Source of the DNA: Deltaproteobacteria bacterium
GTDB taxonomy: Bacteria > Desulfobacterota > DSM-4660 > Desulfatiglandales > HGW-15
Reading direction: 5' to 3'
Length of the DNA: 37,944 nucleotides
NCBI GenBank assembly: GCA_019310525.1
Contig: JAFDEE010000022.1
Coordinates: forward strand, 1-37,944
The notes beneath the pieces are model-generated. The model was given only the letters and a program-made list of their open reading frames with translations. It was not told the DNA's origin and did no database searches. Position numbers and translations under genes: made by a program. Below, piece after piece: positions 1 through 9,343 of this stretch. The stretch's first letter is position 1. Every line of letters starts with the position of its first letter.

Positions 1-145
1 GGCGTAACGCCTGCCCGCCGGCTGTTTGGCGGGAACGTAGCGGAGGGAACATCCCTTTATCCTTCACCCATCGGGTGCTCTCAGAATGCTTTAACATATT
101 GTAATAAAGATCAATTTCATCATTAGCGCATAATTTGGGTTTAAA
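1..145. mobile_element. MITE-like structured repeat, copy 1 (left end cut by window)
   Basis: This segment is close to 90% identical by eye to 13664-13805. It carries the same three small hairpins: a CCCGCC/GGCGGG stem, an AGGGA/TCCCT stem and a CACCC/GGGTG stem. It ends at 126-145 in GCGCATAATTTGGGTTTAA, the inverted form of the terminus seen at 13646-13661 and 37837-37850. The left terminal repeat lies outside the window. There is no coding capacity. It is probably a non-autonomous miniature transposable element. The loop of the first hairpin differs strongly between copies while the stem is kept. Confidence 0.65.
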
Positions 146-383
146 TCCCGGTTTCTCACTCGAACCCTGGGCCCCTTGAATCCTTGAACCCTACTAACAA
201 AACGATCCAGCTAAAGTTTTCGCCTGGAAAGCCCAAGGTTCACCCATTCACAGACTGGGACACTAAAATCTAAGTCTGACGCAGCCTGGTCACGCCGTAG
301 CCATAGCGAAGGCGGAAGATTGGGCAAAAGGGGGCGTTTTTCAAAAGTCTCGGAGAATAGACCTGCTGAGGATAATAGATCCC

Positions 384-1502
384 TTGATTCAGCAAGACGA
401 AAAATTCATGAGGGAAGCCCTCCGGCAGGCCAGAAAGGGCCTGGGCCGGACCTCTCCGAACCCGGCTGTAGGTGCGGTGATCGTGCGGGGCGGTCGGATC
501 GTCTCAACCGGCTACCACAAAAGGGCCGGGGCTGAACACGCCGAGGTGGTGGCGCTGGAACGCCTGGGAGGACAGGCTCGAAAAGGTGATACTCTGTATG
601 TGACCTTGGAACCCTGTAACCATCACGGTCGGACCCTCCCTTGCACGGAGGCGATCCTGAAAAGCGGGATCCGCAAACTCGTGGTGGGTATGACAGATCC
701 CAACCCCACGGTGAGGGGCGGGGGCTGTGATTTCTTGAGGGAGAGGGGACTGGAAGTCCGGGTGGGGGTTCTGGAGAAGGAGTGCAGGAAACTCAACGAA
801 TCCTTCATTAAGTTCGTCACCACGGGCCTTCCTTTTGTAATCGCCAAGTCGGCTCTGACCCTGGACGGGTGGACCGCGACCGCCACGGGGCATGCACGGT
901 GGATCACCAACGAGAAGTCCAGGAAGTTTGTCCACCGGCTGAGAGACCGGGTGGACGGAGTGATGGTGGGAATCGGCACCGTCCTGGCCGACGATCCCCG
1001 CTTGACCACCCGGCTCGGGAACAGAAAAGGGAAGAATCCGGCTCGGATCATCGTGGATACTCACCTGAGGATTCCCCCGGATGCACGGGTCCTGGAGGAT
1101 ATTGAGACCGCTCCCACGATCCTGGCGGTGGGGAAAGGGGTTCCGGAAGGACGGCTGGAGGCCTTGAGGGACCGGGGCGTCCATACCATCATCTGTCCGC
1201 TGAGACAGGGCAGGGTGGATTTGAGGGGCCTTCTGGTGGAACTAGGTAAGATGCCCGTCTGTTCTCTTTTGGTGGAAGGGGGGGCGACCTTGATGGGTTC
1301 CTTGATTCGGGAAAATCTTGTCGATAAGTATTATATCTTCAAGGCGCCGAAGATCCTGGGCGGCGATGACGGCGTCCCGATGGCCTCGGGTCCTGGTGCA
1401 CGCCGGATGGATAAGGCCTTCTTGCTCCGGGACATCCGCATCAGACGCTTCGGGGATGACGTGTTGATCAGGGGGTATCCGAATGTTCACAGGAATCGTT
1501 GA
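384..1502 (+). CDS. ribD: bifunctional riboflavin biosynthesis deaminase/reductase RibD
   Basis: RibD carries out two cytosolic steps of riboflavin synthesis: deamination of the pyrimidine formed from GTP, then NADPH-dependent reduction of the ribose side chain. The N-terminal deaminase domain (about residues 1-145) shows the zinc site H52-A-E54 and C78/C87 in a PCxxxGxTxPC arrangement. The C-terminal reductase domain (about 150-370) includes the LVEGGATL segment. The length of 372 aa is normal. The chosen start is a TTG, because it gives the usual QDEKFM-type N terminus and lies 11 nt after GAGGA (368-372); an in-frame ATG at 408 would remove it. It is the first gene of the rib operon and its end overlaps ribE by 20 bp. 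I saw no FMN riboswitch upstream. Confidence 0.95.
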   Translation: MIQQDEKFMREALRQARKGLGRTSPNPAVGAVIVRGGRIVSTGYHKRAGAEHAEVVALERLGGQARKGDTLYVTLEPCNHHGRTLPCTEAILKSGIRKLVVGMTDPNPTVRGGGCDFLRERGLEVRVGVLEKECRKLNESFIKFVTTGLPFVIAKSALTLDGWTATATGHARWITNEKSRKFVHRLRDRVDGVMVGIGTVLADDPRLTTRLGNRKGKNPARIIVDTHLRIPPDARVLEDIETAPTILAVGKGVPEGRLEALRDRGVHTIICPLRQGRVDLRGLLVELGKMPVCSLLVEGGATLMGSLIRENLVDKYYIFKAPKILGGDDGVPMASGPGARRMDKAFLLRDIRIRRFGDDVLIRGYPNVHRNR

Positions 1503-2145
1503 AGGGATCGGACAGGTCAGGGAAATCAGCCGAGTCGGAGGAGACGTGCGGCTGACCATCCAACCCCCCTTCCCCCTCTCGGACAGCCGCGTGGGAGACA
1601 GCATCGCCGTGGATGGAGCATGCCTGACCCTCACGGAACTGAAGGGAGAGATGTTCAGCGCAGATGTCTCGATGGAGACCCTTTCCCGGACGACGCTGGG
1701 GCGGTTGAAGCCCGGCGACGAGGTCAACCTGGAGAGGGCCCTTCGCCTTTCCGACAGACTGGGGGGACACCTGGTACTGGGACACGTGGATGGAGTGGGA
1801 AAGATCCTGGAAAGAAAACCGGAGCGTCGCTCCTGGTGCCTGAGGATCGGCATTGACAAAGCCCTGTCCCGGTATACTATTGAAAAGGGATCGATCGCGG
1901 TGGACGGGATCAGCCTGACCATAAACCGTTGCCAGGAAACCTGGTTTGAAGTTAATATCATCCCCCAAACCGGCAGGGAAACGACGCTTTTGAAAAAGAC
2001 GGCTGGAGACCCCGTCAATATCGAGACCGATCTAATCGGAAAGTACGTGGAGAAATTTTTTAAAAGTGAAGGGGCCTCCCGGGATACTTCCGGAGGCTCC
2101 GGGATCGACGAGAACATGTTGAAGGAATTCGGATTCGGTGAGTGA
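1483..2145 (+). CDS. ribE: riboflavin synthase, alpha subunit
   Basis: This enzyme dismutates two molecules of 6,7-dimethyl-8-ribityllumazine to riboflavin and the pyrimidine substrate of RibH. The protein begins with the hallmark [10 protein letters not shown] and consists of two homologous lumazine-binding halves. The first contains [13 protein letters not shown] and VLGHVDGVG; the second begins near residue 100 and contains [12 protein letters not shown]. Its 220 aa are normal, with a slightly extended, serine- and glycine-rich tail. The start lies inside the end of ribD, so translation is probably coupled. ribBA follows after only 3 bp. The same protein is called RibC in some nomenclatures. 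Confidence 0.95.
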   Translation: MFTGIVEGIGQVREISRVGGDVRLTIQPPFPLSDSRVGDSIAVDGACLTLTELKGEMFSADVSMETLSRTTLGRLKPGDEVNLERALRLSDRLGGHLVLGHVDGVGKILERKPERRSWCLRIGIDKALSRYTIEKGSIAVDGISLTINRCQETWFEVNIIPQTGRETTLLKKTAGDPVNIETDLIGKYVEKFFKSEGASRDTSGGSGIDENMLKEFGFGE

Positions 2146-2148
2146 AAA

Positions 2149-3375
2149 ATGCCAATTGCATCTATAGAAGAAGTTCTGGAAGACCTGAGACAGGGGAAGA
2201 TGATCATCCTGGTGGACGACGAGGACCGGGAGAATGAGGGCGATCTGACCATGGCCGCGGAGAAGGTCACCCCTGAGGCCATCAATTTCATGGCGACCCA
2301 CGGCCGGGGCCTGATATGCCTCTCCCTTGCTCCGGAAATAGTGGACCGGCTCCAGCTTCCCTTGATGGTCCATGACAACCGCTCTCCCTTCAAGACTGCT
2401 TTCACGGTATCCATCGAGGCCCGGGAAGGAGTGACCACGGGTATTTCAGCGGCTGACAGGGCCCACACGATTTTGACCGCCGTGGCGGATGACGCAAAGC
2501 CCCAGGACCTGGTTCAACCCGGACACGTGTTTCCCCTTCGGGCACGGCGGGGAGGCGTGCTTTTCAGGACCGGACAGACAGAGGGATCGGTGGACCTGGC
2601 CCGCCTGGCGGGGTTGAAACCAGCCGGAGTGATCTGCGAGATCATGAATGAAGACGGGACAATGGCCCGCATGCCCGACCTGGAAAAGTTCGCGGAAAAG
2701 CACGGTCTGAAGATCGCCACGGTGGCCGATATCATCGCCTACCGGATGAGAAACGAATCTTTCGTCCACAAGGTGGCGGAGACCGTGTTGCCTACCCCTT
2801 ACGGGGAGTTCAAGGCCATAGCCTTTGTAAACGATATCGACGATCACGAGCACCTGGCCCTGGTGAAGGGAGAGATCGATTCGGAGAGGGAAGTCCTCGT
2901 GAGGGTCCATTCCCAGTGCCTCACCGGAGATGTCTTCGGTTCCTTCAGGTGTGACTGCGGGACCCAGCTCAGGAAGGCTATGGAAATGGTCCAGGAAGAG
3001 GGCCTCGGGGTGATCCTTTACTTGCAGCAGGAAGGAAGGGGAATCGGTCTGGCCAACAAGATCAAGGCCTATGCCTTGCAGGACAGGGGCCGTGACACGG
3101 TTGAGGCCAATGAAGAGCTGGGATTCGGTGCTGATCTCCGGGATTATGGGGTCGGCGCCCAAATCCTTGCGGCCCTGGGGATTCGAAAAATGCGCATCAT
3201 GACGAACAACCCCAAGAAGATTATCGGGCTCGAGGGATATGGTATCACGGTGACCGACAGGGTCCCCATCGAAACGGAACCCCGCCCGGAAAATCTGAGA
3301 TACCTAATGACAAAGTGCCAGAAGCTGGGGCACCTGCTTCACCTCGATGATGAGAGGATTTCTTCAGGCGGCTGA
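2149..3375 (+). CDS. ribBA: bifunctional 3,4-dihydroxy-2-butanone-4-phosphate synthase / GTP cyclohydrolase II
   Basis: This fusion supplies both precursors of riboflavin: the four-carbon unit from ribulose 5-phosphate and the pyrimidine from GTP. The N-terminal RibB domain (about 1-200) shows the acidic metal site [11 protein letters not shown] near residue 25 and [10 protein letters not shown]. The C-terminal RibA domain (about 205-400) shows the zinc cysteines C257, C268 and C270 ([15 protein letters not shown]) and the QQEGRGIGL segment. These key residues are present in both halves, so both activities are expected, although some RibBA proteins have lost one. It is the third gene of the rib operon, 3 bp after ribE, with only a weak ribosome binding site of its own. 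Confidence 0.96.
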   Translation: MPIASIEEVLEDLRQGKMIILVDDEDRENEGDLTMAAEKVTPEAINFMATHGRGLICLSLAPEIVDRLQLPLMVHDNRSPFKTAFTVSIEAREGVTTGISAADRAHTILTAVADDAKPQDLVQPGHVFPLRARRGGVLFRTGQTEGSVDLARLAGLKPAGVICEIMNEDGTMARMPDLEKFAEKHGLKIATVADIIAYRMRNESFVHKVAETVLPTPYGEFKAIAFVNDIDDHEHLALVKGEIDSEREVLVRVHSQCLTGDVFGSFRCDCGTQLRKAMEMVQEEGLGVILYLQQEGRGIGLANKIKAYALQDRGRDTVEANEELGFGADLRDYGVGAQILAALGIRKMRIMTNNPKKIIGLEGYGITVTDRVPIETEPRPENLRYLMTKCQKLGHLLHLDDERISSGG

Positions 3376-3458
3376 AGGACACCTTGCGGTTTCGGAGAAG
3401 GGAATCATTGAGGGCGGGTACAGGGACCTTAAGGATACGGGAGAGGAGGAACATATCG

Positions 3459-3926
3459 ATGCCGAAAATATTTGAAGGTCACATATCAGGAAAAGGGTTT
3501 CGCTTCGCCATTATCGTCGGCCGTTTCAACGACTTCATCAGTTCGAAGCTCGTCGACGGTGCCCTGGATGCCCTTAAGAGGCATGGGGCAGATGAAGACC
3601 AGATTGCACTGATCAAGGTTCCGGGAGCCTTCGAGATTCCCCTTGCTGCGAAGAGGGTGGCCCAGAGCGGCCGTTACGACGCCGTGATTTGCCTTGGGGC
3701 TGTAATCCGGGGGGCGACGCCCCACTTCGACTATGTAGCCGCTGAGATGTCCAAGGGGATCGCCGCCGTTTCACTGGAGAGCAACATTCCCGTGACCTTC
3801 GGTGTCCTGACGACGGACAACCTGGAGCAGGCCATTGAGCGGGCGGGATCCAAGGCCGGCAACAAAGGCTGGGATGCAGCCGTGGCGGCCATGGAGATGG
3901 CGAATCTCCTAAAGGCCCTTGAATGA
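3459..3926 (+). CDS. ribH: 6,7-dimethyl-8-ribityllumazine synthase
   Basis: RibH condenses the products of RibD and RibBA into the lumazine precursor and normally assembles into an icosahedral or pentameric shell. The 155-residue protein shows [10 protein letters not shown] near the N terminus, [29 protein letters not shown] and FGVLTTDN, all family hallmarks including the active-site His in PHFDYV. The ATG at 3459 is chosen because GAGGAGG (3443-3449) sits 9 nt upstream; a longer reading from 3384 would add a 25-residue basic extension with no family counterpart. It is the last gene of the rib operon. Two hairpins with T tracts lie between it and nusB. Confidence 0.95.
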   Translation: MPKIFEGHISGKGFRFAIIVGRFNDFISSKLVDGALDALKRHGADEDQIALIKVPGAFEIPLAAKRVAQSGRYDAVICLGAVIRGATPHFDYVAAEMSKGIAAVSLESNIPVTFGVLTTDNLEQAIERAGSKAGNKGWDAAVAAMEMANLLKALE

Positions 3927-3958
3927 TCCAGAGGAGGGATCCGGTGGATTAGTGGAAA

Positions 3959-3984
3959 GACCGATCCCGGTCCTTATCTTTTTT
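3959..3984 (+). terminator. weak terminator-like hairpin after ribH
   Basis: GACCG (3959-3963) pairs with CGGTC (3968-3972) around a 4-nt loop, and a T-rich run ends in six T at 3979-3984. The stem has only 5 bp, so on its own it would probably be leaky. It is directly followed by a second, stronger hairpin. Confidence 0.4.
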
Positions 3985-3985
3985 C

Positions 3986-4016
3986 CGGCTCTTGGGAGCC
4001 GATCCTTTTTTCTTTT
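3986..4016 (+). terminator. intrinsic terminator directly upstream of nusB
   Basis: CGGCTC (3986-3991) and GAGCCG (3996-4001) form a perfect 6-bp GC-rich stem with a TTGG loop, followed by ATCC and a T-rich tract up to 4016. The T tract ends only 6 nt before the nusB ATG, leaving no room for a normal ribosome binding site after it. It may end the rib transcript or attenuate readthrough into nusB. Confidence 0.6.
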
Positions 4017-4022
4017 GAGACG

Positions 4023-4457
4023 ATGGGAAAGAGACATCAGGCCAGGGAACTGGCCTTGCAGGTTCTTTTTCATATGGAATTCAATCCCGATGATCCGGAA
4101 GAGTCCTTCCGGATTGTGTGCGAAAACTTTGCCCCGCCGAGGTCTATCCGCCCTTTTTCGAAGGAGTTGGTCTTCGGGGTCTGCCGGCACCGGGAGGATT
4201 TGGACCGGTTGATCGGTAAGGCCTCCAGGAACTGGAAGCTTCACCGTATGTCCCGCGTGGACAGGAACATCTTGAGGGTGGGAGTATTCGAGTTGATCCA
4301 CATGGAGGATATCCCTCCGAAGGTCTCCATTGACGAGGCGGTCGAATTGGGGAAAAGGTTCGGCACCGGGGAATCCGGATCCTTTATCAACGGGATTTTG
4401 GATTATGTCTATAATACGATCCAAGGTGAAACCCGCGAGACCGAACCGATCGGATAG
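4023..4457 (+). CDS. nusB: transcription antitermination factor NusB
   Basis: NusB forms a complex with NusE (S10) that binds boxA RNA and supports antitermination of rRNA transcripts. The 144-residue all-helical protein shows the typical N-terminal RHQARELALQVLF segment (about 4-16), SKELVFGV, and the C-terminal MSRVDRNILRVGVFEL and PPKVSIDEAVELGKRFG segments, with SGSFINGILD near the end. The ATG at 4023 is the only start that keeps the conserved N terminus. Its upstream region holds an intrinsic terminator instead of a clear Shine-Dalgarno sequence, which is unusual. The ribH-nusB linkage is common in proteobacteria. Confidence 0.94.
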   Translation: MGKRHQARELALQVLFHMEFNPDDPEESFRIVCENFAPPRSIRPFSKELVFGVCRHREDLDRLIGKASRNWKLHRMSRVDRNILRVGVFELIHMEDIPPKVSIDEAVELGKRFGTGESGSFINGILDYVYNTIQGETRETEPIG

Positions 4458-4557
4458 GGCGTGCCTCTTTCCCGGGAGGTCCGCCCATGCCGGGGGGCAA
4501 CATCAAACAGAGGGGTAACCGTGGGGGACCCCCGTCATGAGAAGGTGATTGGAGATC

Positions 4558-7134
4558 ATGAAGTATAATCCGCAGGAATTGGAAGTGAAGTGGCAACATT
4601 ACTGGGAGAAGGAGGGTCTTTTCAGGAGTCGCGAAGACCTCGACAGGGAGAAGTACTATCTCCTCGAGATGTTCCCTTATCCTTCCGGAAAAATCCACAT
4701 GGGTCACGTGCGCAATTATACAATCGGAGATGTGGTAGCACGGTACATGAGGATGAAGGGCAAGAACGTCCTTCATCCCATGGGATGGGACGCCTTCGGT
4801 CTTCCCGCGGAAAACGCGGCCATTGAAAACCGGACCCATCCGGCCAAGTGGACCTATGAAAACATCGAAAACATGAAAAGCCAGCTCAAGAGGATGGGTT
4901 TCAGCTACGATTGGGAGCGGGAACTGGCCACCTGCGACCCTGAGTACTACCGATGGGAGCAGTTGATTTTCTTGAAGATGTACGAGAAGGGGCTGGCTTA
5001 TAAGAAACGGACATACGTGAACTGGTGTGATGCCTGCCAGACGGTGCTGGCCAAGGAACAGGTGGAAAACGGGTGTTGCTGGCGTCATCCCGACCGGGAA
5101 GTGACCCTGAAGGAGATGGACAGTTGGTACTTCAGGATCACGGACTACGCCGAGGACATTCTTGATCATTGCGACAAGTTGCCCGGATGGCCTGAAAGAG
5201 TGCTGACCATGCAGAAGAACTGGATCGGGAAGAGCCTTGGCGCCATTATCCGGTTTCCCGTAGTGGGCTCTGAGGAAGTGATCGAGGTCTATACCACGAG
5301 GCAGGACACCCTTTTCGGGGCCACCTTTCTCTGCTTTGCCCCTGAGCATCCTCTGCTCAAGGACCTCGTGAAGGGTACGGAGCGGGAGAGGGAGGTGTTG
5401 GATTTCATCGAGCGGACCATGAAGGTGGACAGCTACATCCGCACGGCGGATTTTACCGTCAAGGAAGGGGTCTTTACAGGCCGCTACTGCCGAAACCCCG
5501 CGACCGGCCAGGAGATTCCCATCTATGTAGCCAACTTTGTCCTCTTCGATTACGGGACGGGGGCCATCATGGCCGTCCCGACCCATGATCAACGGGATTT
5601 CGAATTCGCCAAGAAGTACAACCTGCCCCTGAGGATCGTCATCATGCCCCCTGACCGGGAATTGACCGAGGAGAGCATGACAGAGGCCTACGAGGGGGAA
5701 GGGATCCTGGTCAACTCGGGGCCCTTTGACGGCATGAAGACCCTGGAGGCCCTGGACGATATCGCGGAATACCTGGAGAAGAAGGGCCTGGGGCACAAAA
5801 CTGTCAATTACAGGTTAAGGGATTGGAACATATCGAGGCAGCGTTACTGGGGGGCCCCCATACCTATCATTTACTGCGAGCGTTGTGGGATGGTCCCTGT
5901 ACCGGAGGAGGATCTGCCTGTTTTACTTCCCCTGGATCTGGAAATGCGGCCCAACGGCGGCTCCCCCCTGCCCCACGAACCGTCCTTCTATGAAACAACC
6001 TGTCCAAGATGCAAGGGGAAGGCCCGCCGGGAAACGGATACCATGGATACCTTCGTGGAATCCTCCTGGTACTTTGACCGCTATGCCTGCCCCCATTACG
6101 ACGGCGGCCCGTTGGAGACCGAGAAGGTGGACTACTGGATGCCGGTGGACCAGTACATCGGAGGGATCGAGCACGCCATCCTGCACTTGCTTTACTCCCG
6201 GTTCTATACCCGGGTGCTCAAAGATTTCGGATACTTGAAGATAAAGGAACCCTTCACCAACCTTCTCACCCAGGGCATGGTCTGCAAGGAGACCCAGGAG
6301 TGCCCGAAACACGGGTACCTCTACCCGAACGAGGTTGAAAACAACCGGTGTGTCCACTGCGGCTCGGAGATCATCACGGGACCCAAGGTCAAGATGTCCA
6401 AGTCCAAGAAGAACGTGGTGGATCCCCAGCAACTGATCGAACAGTACGGTGCGGATACGGTTCGCATGTTCTGCCTCTTCGCCTCACCTCCTGAAAGGGA
6501 CCTCGAGTGGAGCGATCAGGGGGTGGAAGGCTCCTTCAGGTTCCTGAACCGGGTCTGGCGACTGGTCGTGGAGAACCTGGATGACCTGGTAAAGACGGAA
6601 AGCCCCGAAAGAGGAGAATCCCTGCCGTCCCATCTTCGGGACTTGAAAAGGAAAACTCACCAGACCATCAAGAAGGTCACCAGCGACATCGAGGATCGAT
6701 TCCATTTCAACACGGCCATCAGCGCCGTCATGGAACTGGTCAATGACTTGAACAGGGCCCTTGCGGACGACCGCGAGAAGGATGGTCTCTTCTGGGCCGT
6801 GGCCAGGGAAGCGATCGAGACCACCGTAGTCCTTCTTTCGCCGGTGGTGCCTCATATCACCGAGGAATTGTGGCGGATGCTGGGCCACGAGAAGAGCCTC
6901 CTGGAGGAGCCCTGGCCACGCTGGGATGAAAAGATGCTGGAAGTTGAAAGACGCCTGATCGTTGTCCAGGTCAACGGCAAGGTGAGAGCCAGGTTGGAAG
7001 TGCCGGCCGCTTTTGGGGATGAGGAAATCAAGGCCGAGGCTCTTCGGGATGAAAAGGTAAAGAAGTTCATCGCCGACAAACCCATCAAAAAGATCATCTT
7101 GGTCAAGAACAAATTGGTGAATGTGGTAGTATAG
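4558..7134 (+). CDS. leuS: leucyl-tRNA synthetase
   Basis: This class I aminoacyl-tRNA synthetase charges tRNA-Leu. The HIGH-type motif appears as HMGH at residues 47-50 and KMSKS at 612-616. Between them lies the connective editing domain, with the threonine-rich [12 protein letters not shown] segment. Cysteine pairs in CERCG (about 442) and TCPRCKG (about 482) suggest a zinc knuckle, and another CPKHG...CVHCG ribbon precedes KMSKS. The C-terminal anticodon-binding region extends to the usual [12 protein letters not shown] end. At 858 aa it is of normal length. The ATG at 4558 is preferred; a TTG at 4549 would add three residues. It follows nusB by 100 bp. Confidence 0.97.
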   Translation: MKYNPQELEVKWQHYWEKEGLFRSREDLDREKYYLLEMFPYPSGKIHMGHVRNYTIGDVVARYMRMKGKNVLHPMGWDAFGLPAENAAIENRTHPAKWTYENIENMKSQLKRMGFSYDWERELATCDPEYYRWEQLIFLKMYEKGLAYKKRTYVNWCDACQTVLAKEQVENGCCWRHPDREVTLKEMDSWYFRITDYAEDILDHCDKLPGWPERVLTMQKNWIGKSLGAIIRFPVVGSEEVIEVYTTRQDTLFGATFLCFAPEHPLLKDLVKGTEREREVLDFIERTMKVDSYIRTADFTVKEGVFTGRYCRNPATGQEIPIYVANFVLFDYGTGAIMAVPTHDQRDFEFAKKYNLPLRIVIMPPDRELTEESMTEAYEGEGILVNSGPFDGMKTLEALDDIAEYLEKKGLGHKTVNYRLRDWNISRQRYWGAPIPIIYCERCGMVPVPEEDLPVLLPLDLEMRPNGGSPLPHEPSFYETTCPRCKGKARRETDTMDTFVESSWYFDRYACPHYDGGPLETEKVDYWMPVDQYIGGIEHAILHLLYSRFYTRVLKDFGYLKIKEPFTNLLTQGMVCKETQECPKHGYLYPNEVENNRCVHCGSEIITGPKVKMSKSKKNVVDPQQLIEQYGADTVRMFCLFASPPERDLEWSDQGVEGSFRFLNRVWRLVVENLDDLVKTESPERGESLPSHLRDLKRKTHQTIKKVTSDIEDRFHFNTAISAVMELVNDLNRALADDREKDGLFWAVAREAIETTVVLLSPVVPHITEELWRMLGHEKSLLEEPWPRWDEKMLEVERRLIVVQVNGKVRARLEVPAAFGDEEIKAEALRDEKVKKFIADKPIKKIILVKNKLVNVVV

Positions 7135-7361
7135 GGTGCCACTCGATACCGGGAAACCGGACGGGACTCTCCGACCGTTTGGATTTTGGGGCCGCCAGAG
7201 AGCGGGGGAGCTTGAATTCCCGGGGGCCCCGGGCCCCGTGGACGGAAAAAAAGAAGGGGTGGGGACTGAATCGAAACGAAAGCCTTTACCCGGCAAGGGC
7301 CAGCGGATATCCATTCGGGCATGGCGGGGGGCTTGGAAGAAGCAGGAAGGAGAAAAAGGCA

Positions 7362-7934
7362 TTGAAACAGATCAATAAAGGATTTCCCGGGGTTTTGAGA
7401 GCCTTCCTGTTCGTTGCGCTCATAGGACTTTTCGCGGGCTGCGGTTACAATTTCAGGGCGGACGGCAGGCCGGTCGGCATTGAGATTGAAAGCCTTGCGA
7501 TTCCTCTTGTGGAGAGCACATCCTCCATCCGAGGGTTCGAGGCCGATTTTACCCGTATCCTTCGCGAGGAATTCATCAGCCATGGTAAGGTCCCCCTGGC
7601 CTCAAGCACCCAGGCCCAGGCCGTCCTCAGGGGAAAGATCCGGGAGATCCGGGAGGATCCCCTGAGCTACGACTCTCAGGAAAGGCGCGTTCATGGCCGA
7701 TTGACCACCTACGAGGTGACCAGCAGTCGTCGGCTCCGGGTGAGGCTGGACATTAAGCTTATAGACCGCAGGACCGGCAAAGTGATTTGGCACGAGGGAA
7801 AGATGGAGGAACGGGCGGTTTACAAGATCGATACTGATCCCTTGCGGAATCGTTACAACAGGAAGCTGGCCCTTGAAAAGATCGCCCGTCGGCTTGCAAA
7901 GCGAATATACCTGAAGACAATGGAAAGGTTTTGA
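7362..7934 (+). CDS. lptE: LPS-assembly lipoprotein LptE
   Basis: LptE is the outer-membrane lipoprotein that plugs the LptD barrel and helps insert lipopolysaccharide. The 190-residue protein has a basic N terminus, a hydrophobic signal and a lipobox-like FAGC with the lipidated cysteine at 27, followed by GYNFRADG. The IxVxxFxN-type start of the mature domain is also family-like. I chose a TTG start at 7362 because AAGGAG (7347-7352) lies 9 nt upstream and the signal peptide then begins correctly; longer readings add an implausible 61-residue stretch. The stop overlaps the holA ATG (TGATG), so the two are translationally coupled. Its position between leuS and holA is the classical leuS-lptE-holA order. 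Confidence 0.88.
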   Translation: MKQINKGFPGVLRAFLFVALIGLFAGCGYNFRADGRPVGIEIESLAIPLVESTSSIRGFEADFTRILREEFISHGKVPLASSTQAQAVLRGKIREIREDPLSYDSQERRVHGRLTTYEVTSSRRLRVRLDIKLIDRRTGKVIWHEGKMEERAVYKIDTDPLRNRYNRKLALEKIARRLAKRIYLKTMERF

Positions 7935-8962
7935 TGGCACAAGACCTTCGTCCCGGGGATGTCCTAAATACCTTGAAGGAGGGGCGGCTTGCCCCTTTTT
8001 ATCTTTTTTACGGACCCGGAGAATTTCAGATGGAGAAGGTCCTGGATCGGATCCGCGAGACCTGGATTCCCGAAGCATCCAGGGACCTGAACCTTGAGAT
8101 CTTCTATGCCGATGAGAGCGATCCCCGGGAGATCGTAAATCGTGCTTTGTCCTTCCCATTCCTCTCAGAGCACCGCCTTATCATCGTGCGAAGAATGGAC
8201 CTTTACAGGGCCGATGCCTTGGAGAAGTTCCTGCCCTACCTGGAAAACCCCCCGAAGACTTCCTGCCTCATCTTTGTGGCCCAGAAGCCGGATTTTAAGC
8301 GTAAATTTTACCGAACCATCAGGTCCCTGGGAGGGGCCGTTCTTTTCCCGGCCCTCAGGGAAAATCAGGTGGTCCCCTGGATCCGATCCTTGGCCTCCGA
8401 GATGGGGTTGAACATCGAGAAGGAGGCCTGCGATTACCTCCAGCAGATGGTGGGCGCGAATCCCAGGGAACTCCATGCTGAACTGGAAAAGTTGTTTCTA
8501 AGGTACGGCGGCGGCAGGGTGGGGATGGAGGAGGTCCGGGAACTTGCGATCCACAGCCGCTTATATTCCGTCTTCGAATTGATGAATCTCTTTTCCACGA
8601 AGAATGGCCCGGCGGCGCTCAGGGTCTTGTCCCGCTTTCTGGAAGAGGAGGATAAAAAAGGGGGACCCCTTCGGCTCCTTGGAATGCTGAATCGTCAGGT
8701 CCGATTGTTATGGCAGACCAAGATGATCCTTCAAAGGGGCGGGCAGGCCGGTGAGGTGGCCCAAAGGCTGAGCCTCCCCCGTTTTTCGGCCGGAAATCTG
8801 GTGAGGCAAGCAAAATATTGGAGCCTGGAAGAACTTGAAAGGACCCTGAGGTTGCTTTACGAGGTAGACGGAAGGCTCAAGTCGGGATCCCGACCTAAGC
8901 CGGTTCTGGAAAATTTCTTCCTCGCCCTCTGCACCCCGAAATCCGGCCCGCGAGGGCGCTAG
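7934..8962 (+). CDS. holA: DNA polymerase III subunit delta
   Basis: HolA is the clamp-loader subunit that opens the beta sliding clamp. The 342-residue protein begins with an AAA+-like fold containing FYLFYGPGEFQMEKVLDRI (about 18-36) in place of a functional P-loop. It continues with RLIIVRRMD, TSCLIFVAQKPD and the C-terminal collar region with MLNRQVRLLWQTKMI, as usual for delta. The ATG at 7934 overlaps the lptE stop. The last four bases overlap the stop codon of the convergent rpsT gene. No separate terminator is visible between the two. Confidence 0.92.
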   Translation: MAQDLRPGDVLNTLKEGRLAPFYLFYGPGEFQMEKVLDRIRETWIPEASRDLNLEIFYADESDPREIVNRALSFPFLSEHRLIIVRRMDLYRADALEKFLPYLENPPKTSCLIFVAQKPDFKRKFYRTIRSLGGAVLFPALRENQVVPWIRSLASEMGLNIEKEACDYLQQMVGANPRELHAELEKLFLRYGGGRVGMEEVRELAIHSRLYSVFELMNLFSTKNGPAALRVLSRFLEEEDKKGGPLRLLGMLNRQVRLLWQTKMILQRGGQAGEVAQRLSLPRFSAGNLVRQAKYWSLEELERTLRLLYEVDGRLKSGSRPKPVLENFFLALCTPKSGPRGR

Positions 8963-9228
8963 GAGGAAGCCATTTGGTTGACCCGGCGGGTGAGACGGGA
9001 GATTTTGCGGGAAGCGTTTTTCTTGTGGATGACACCCTTGGAGGCTGTTTTTTGGATGATGGAGACGGCCTTGATGAGGCTCTCCCTGGCTTCTTCGGCA
9101 GCGTTCCGATCCACGGCGGAACGCACCTTCTTGATGGCGGTCTTAACCCGGGTTTTGTAAGCCATATTTCTCATTCTGCGCACCCTGTTCTGCCGGGCCC
9201 TTTTCAGTGCGGATGGATGATTTGCCAA
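8959..9228 (-). CDS. rpsT: 30S ribosomal protein S20
   Basis: S20 is a small basic three-helix protein that binds 16S rRNA early in 30S assembly. The 89 residues begin ANHPSALKRARQNRVRR and contain the typical TRVKTAIKKVRSAV and KGVIHKKNASRKISRLTRRV segments. The start codon is TTG, with AAGGAG 8 nt upstream on the minus strand. The E. coli rpsT gene also starts with UUG and is controlled by its own product, so the rare start may be functionally conserved. It is divergent from murJ and converges with holA with overlapping stop codons. Confidence 0.96.
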   Translation of the reverse strand: MANHPSALKRARQNRVRRMRNMAYKTRVKTAIKKVRSAVDRNAAEEARESLIKAVSIIQKTASKGVIHKKNASRKISRLTRRVNQMASS

Positions 9229-9269
9229 AGTCCAATCTCCTTTGCCATGATGTTTTCTGAAAATAACAT

Positions 9270-9298
9270 TACCTAATGGAAGAAAGAGAAGTTGTCAA
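9270..9298 (-). promoter_or_regulatory. candidate rpsT promoter
   Basis: On the minus strand a perfect TTGACA (9293-9298) is followed after 17 bp by TAGGTA (9270-9275), a poor -10 match. The initiation site would lie about 35 nt upstream of the TTG start codon. The -35 element is convincing; the -10 element is not. Confidence 0.35.
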
Positions 9299-9343
9299 GA
9301 TAAAATTCGATGACCTATCCCTTCTTGAAAGACAGTGAACACG

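Noticed and set aside
144-383. FMN riboswitch before ribD
   Set aside because: None of the conserved sequence blocks is present.
3384-3458. N-terminal extension of ribH
   Set aside because: The added residues are basic and unlike any lumazine synthase; GAGGAGG supports 3459.
7210-7245. GC-rich palindromes between leuS and lptE as a terminator
   Set aside because: The GGGGCCCC/CCCGGG runs have no T tract and lptE is expected to be cotranscribed; they may be chance in a GC-rich linker.
7179-7361. Long N-terminal extension of lptE
   Set aside because: It would place a 61-residue basic stretch before the signal peptide; the TTG at 7362 has a good ribosome binding site.
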